From JAHJSA01 sp038204345 (GTDB taxonomy: Bacteria; Actinomycetota; Thermoleophilia; RBG-16-64-13): a stretch of 13,464 nt of DNA. The stretch covers positions 1-13,464 of the forward strand of contig JBBRDB010000057.1 of assembly GCA_038204345.1 (NCBI GenBank), written 5' to 3'. Position 1 is the stretch's first letter. Every line of letters starts with the position of its first letter. Positions 13,123 through 13,464 of the stretch are shown here, one piece after another. Under the pieces are notes generated by a model. The model did no database searches. It was not told the DNA's origin and was given only the letters and a program-made list of their open reading frames with translations. The position numbers and the translations under genes are program-made.

Positions 13123-13464
13123 TCACATCTCGACCCGCTGCCGATTGACAACGACCTTCAGCCGACCGCCGAGATCCTGGAGGTCCCTCGCAGATATCTC
13201 GAGTTGCTTCGTGCCCGCCATATTCTGGACCGTCGCCTGTTCAATGTTGCTGATGGACGAGGTGATCTGCTCCAACCCGACGAGTTGCTGCTCGGTCGAG
13301 GCTGAGATCTGGATGGCTGCCTGCGCAGCCTCGCCGACGGCTCTGGTGAGTATGCGGATCGACTCGCCTGCCTCTGCGGCCTGCTTCACCCCGGCGGTCA
13401 CCGCTTTGCTCCCCTGCTCCGTGGACATGACCGCGGCATTCGTGGCCTTTTGTACCTCCATCAG
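13123..13464 (-). CDS. Methyl-accepting chemotaxis protein, C-terminal part (runs off right edge)
   Basis: The last 113 codons of a receptor signalling domain; the frame is open to the window edge, so an internal ATG at 13461 is not the real start. The sequence begins MEVQKATNAAVMSTEQGSKA, continues through alternating small and polar heptads (ESIRILTRAVGEAAQAAIQI, then EQQLVGLEQITSSI) and ends NRQRVEM. This is the C-terminal half of the antiparallel coiled coil that packs into trimers of dimers. The Q-Q-x-x-G-x-x-Q-I-x-x-x-I stretch fits a methylation helix region. The highly conserved hairpin tip, ligand domain and any membrane segments lie outside the window. There is no C-terminal aromatic pentapeptide of the N-W-E-T-F type, so CheR/CheB tethering is not expected. 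It is first of the visible operon, 52 bp before cheA. Confidence 0.9.
   Translation of the reverse strand: MMEVQKATNAAVMSTEQGSKAVTAGVKQAAEAGESIRILTRAVGEAAQAAIQISASTEQQLVGLEQITSSISNIEQATVQNMAGTKQLEISARDLQDLGGRLKVVVNRQRVEM

Overview
This is a GC-rich bacterial window, probably from an anaerobe or environmental lineage of the Actinomycetota/Chloroflexota kind. That placement is an inference: a VanW/YoaR-type cell-wall protein sits next to a tetrahydromethanopterin-pathway enzyme and a multi-domain chemosensory cluster. No marker in the window fixes the phylum. Almost all long genes lie on the minus strand. The plus strand carries only the small accessory genes between about 1.9 and 4.2 kb.

Left part (1-1606): the N-terminal part of a membrane-anchored VanW-family protein runs off the left edge. 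Behind it on the same strand is a complete methenyltetrahydromethanopterin cyclohydrolase gene (mch), with no other C1-pathway gene in view.

Middle part (about 1600-4200): an accessory zone of fragments and small stress-type genes. In order it holds a HerA-like ATPase fragment, a two-gene toxin-antitoxin-like pair bracketed by two sites with the architecture of integron attC sites, an NTF2-like gene broken by one extra G in a G6 run, a hicB antitoxin gene with a truncated hicA, a tRNA 3'-end fragment, and a decayed tyrosine recombinase C-terminus. The attC-flanked pair looks like a gene cassette without an integron integrase in view. The tRNA fragment and recombinase remnant look like the scar of a separate tRNA-targeted integrative element.

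Right part (4204-13464): a minus-strand chemosensory/two-component cluster. In transcription order it is the C-terminus of a methyl-accepting chemotaxis protein (running off the right edge), a CheA kinase with a fused receiver, CheB methylesterase/response regulator, a 1274-residue hybrid histidine kinase (REC-REC-4xPAS-kinase-REC), and a REC-PAS-HD-GYP cyclic-di-GMP phosphodiesterase. The first four are spaced 10-52 bp apart and look like one operon. The HD-GYP gene follows a 186-bp gap holding a hairpin and a good match to a sigma-28 (FliA/SigD) flagellar promoter. The likely logic is receptor input to CheA, adaptation through CheB, phosphotransfer into receiver-rich partners, and output through c-di-GMP hydrolysis. 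No CheW, CheR or flagellar structural gene lies inside the window.
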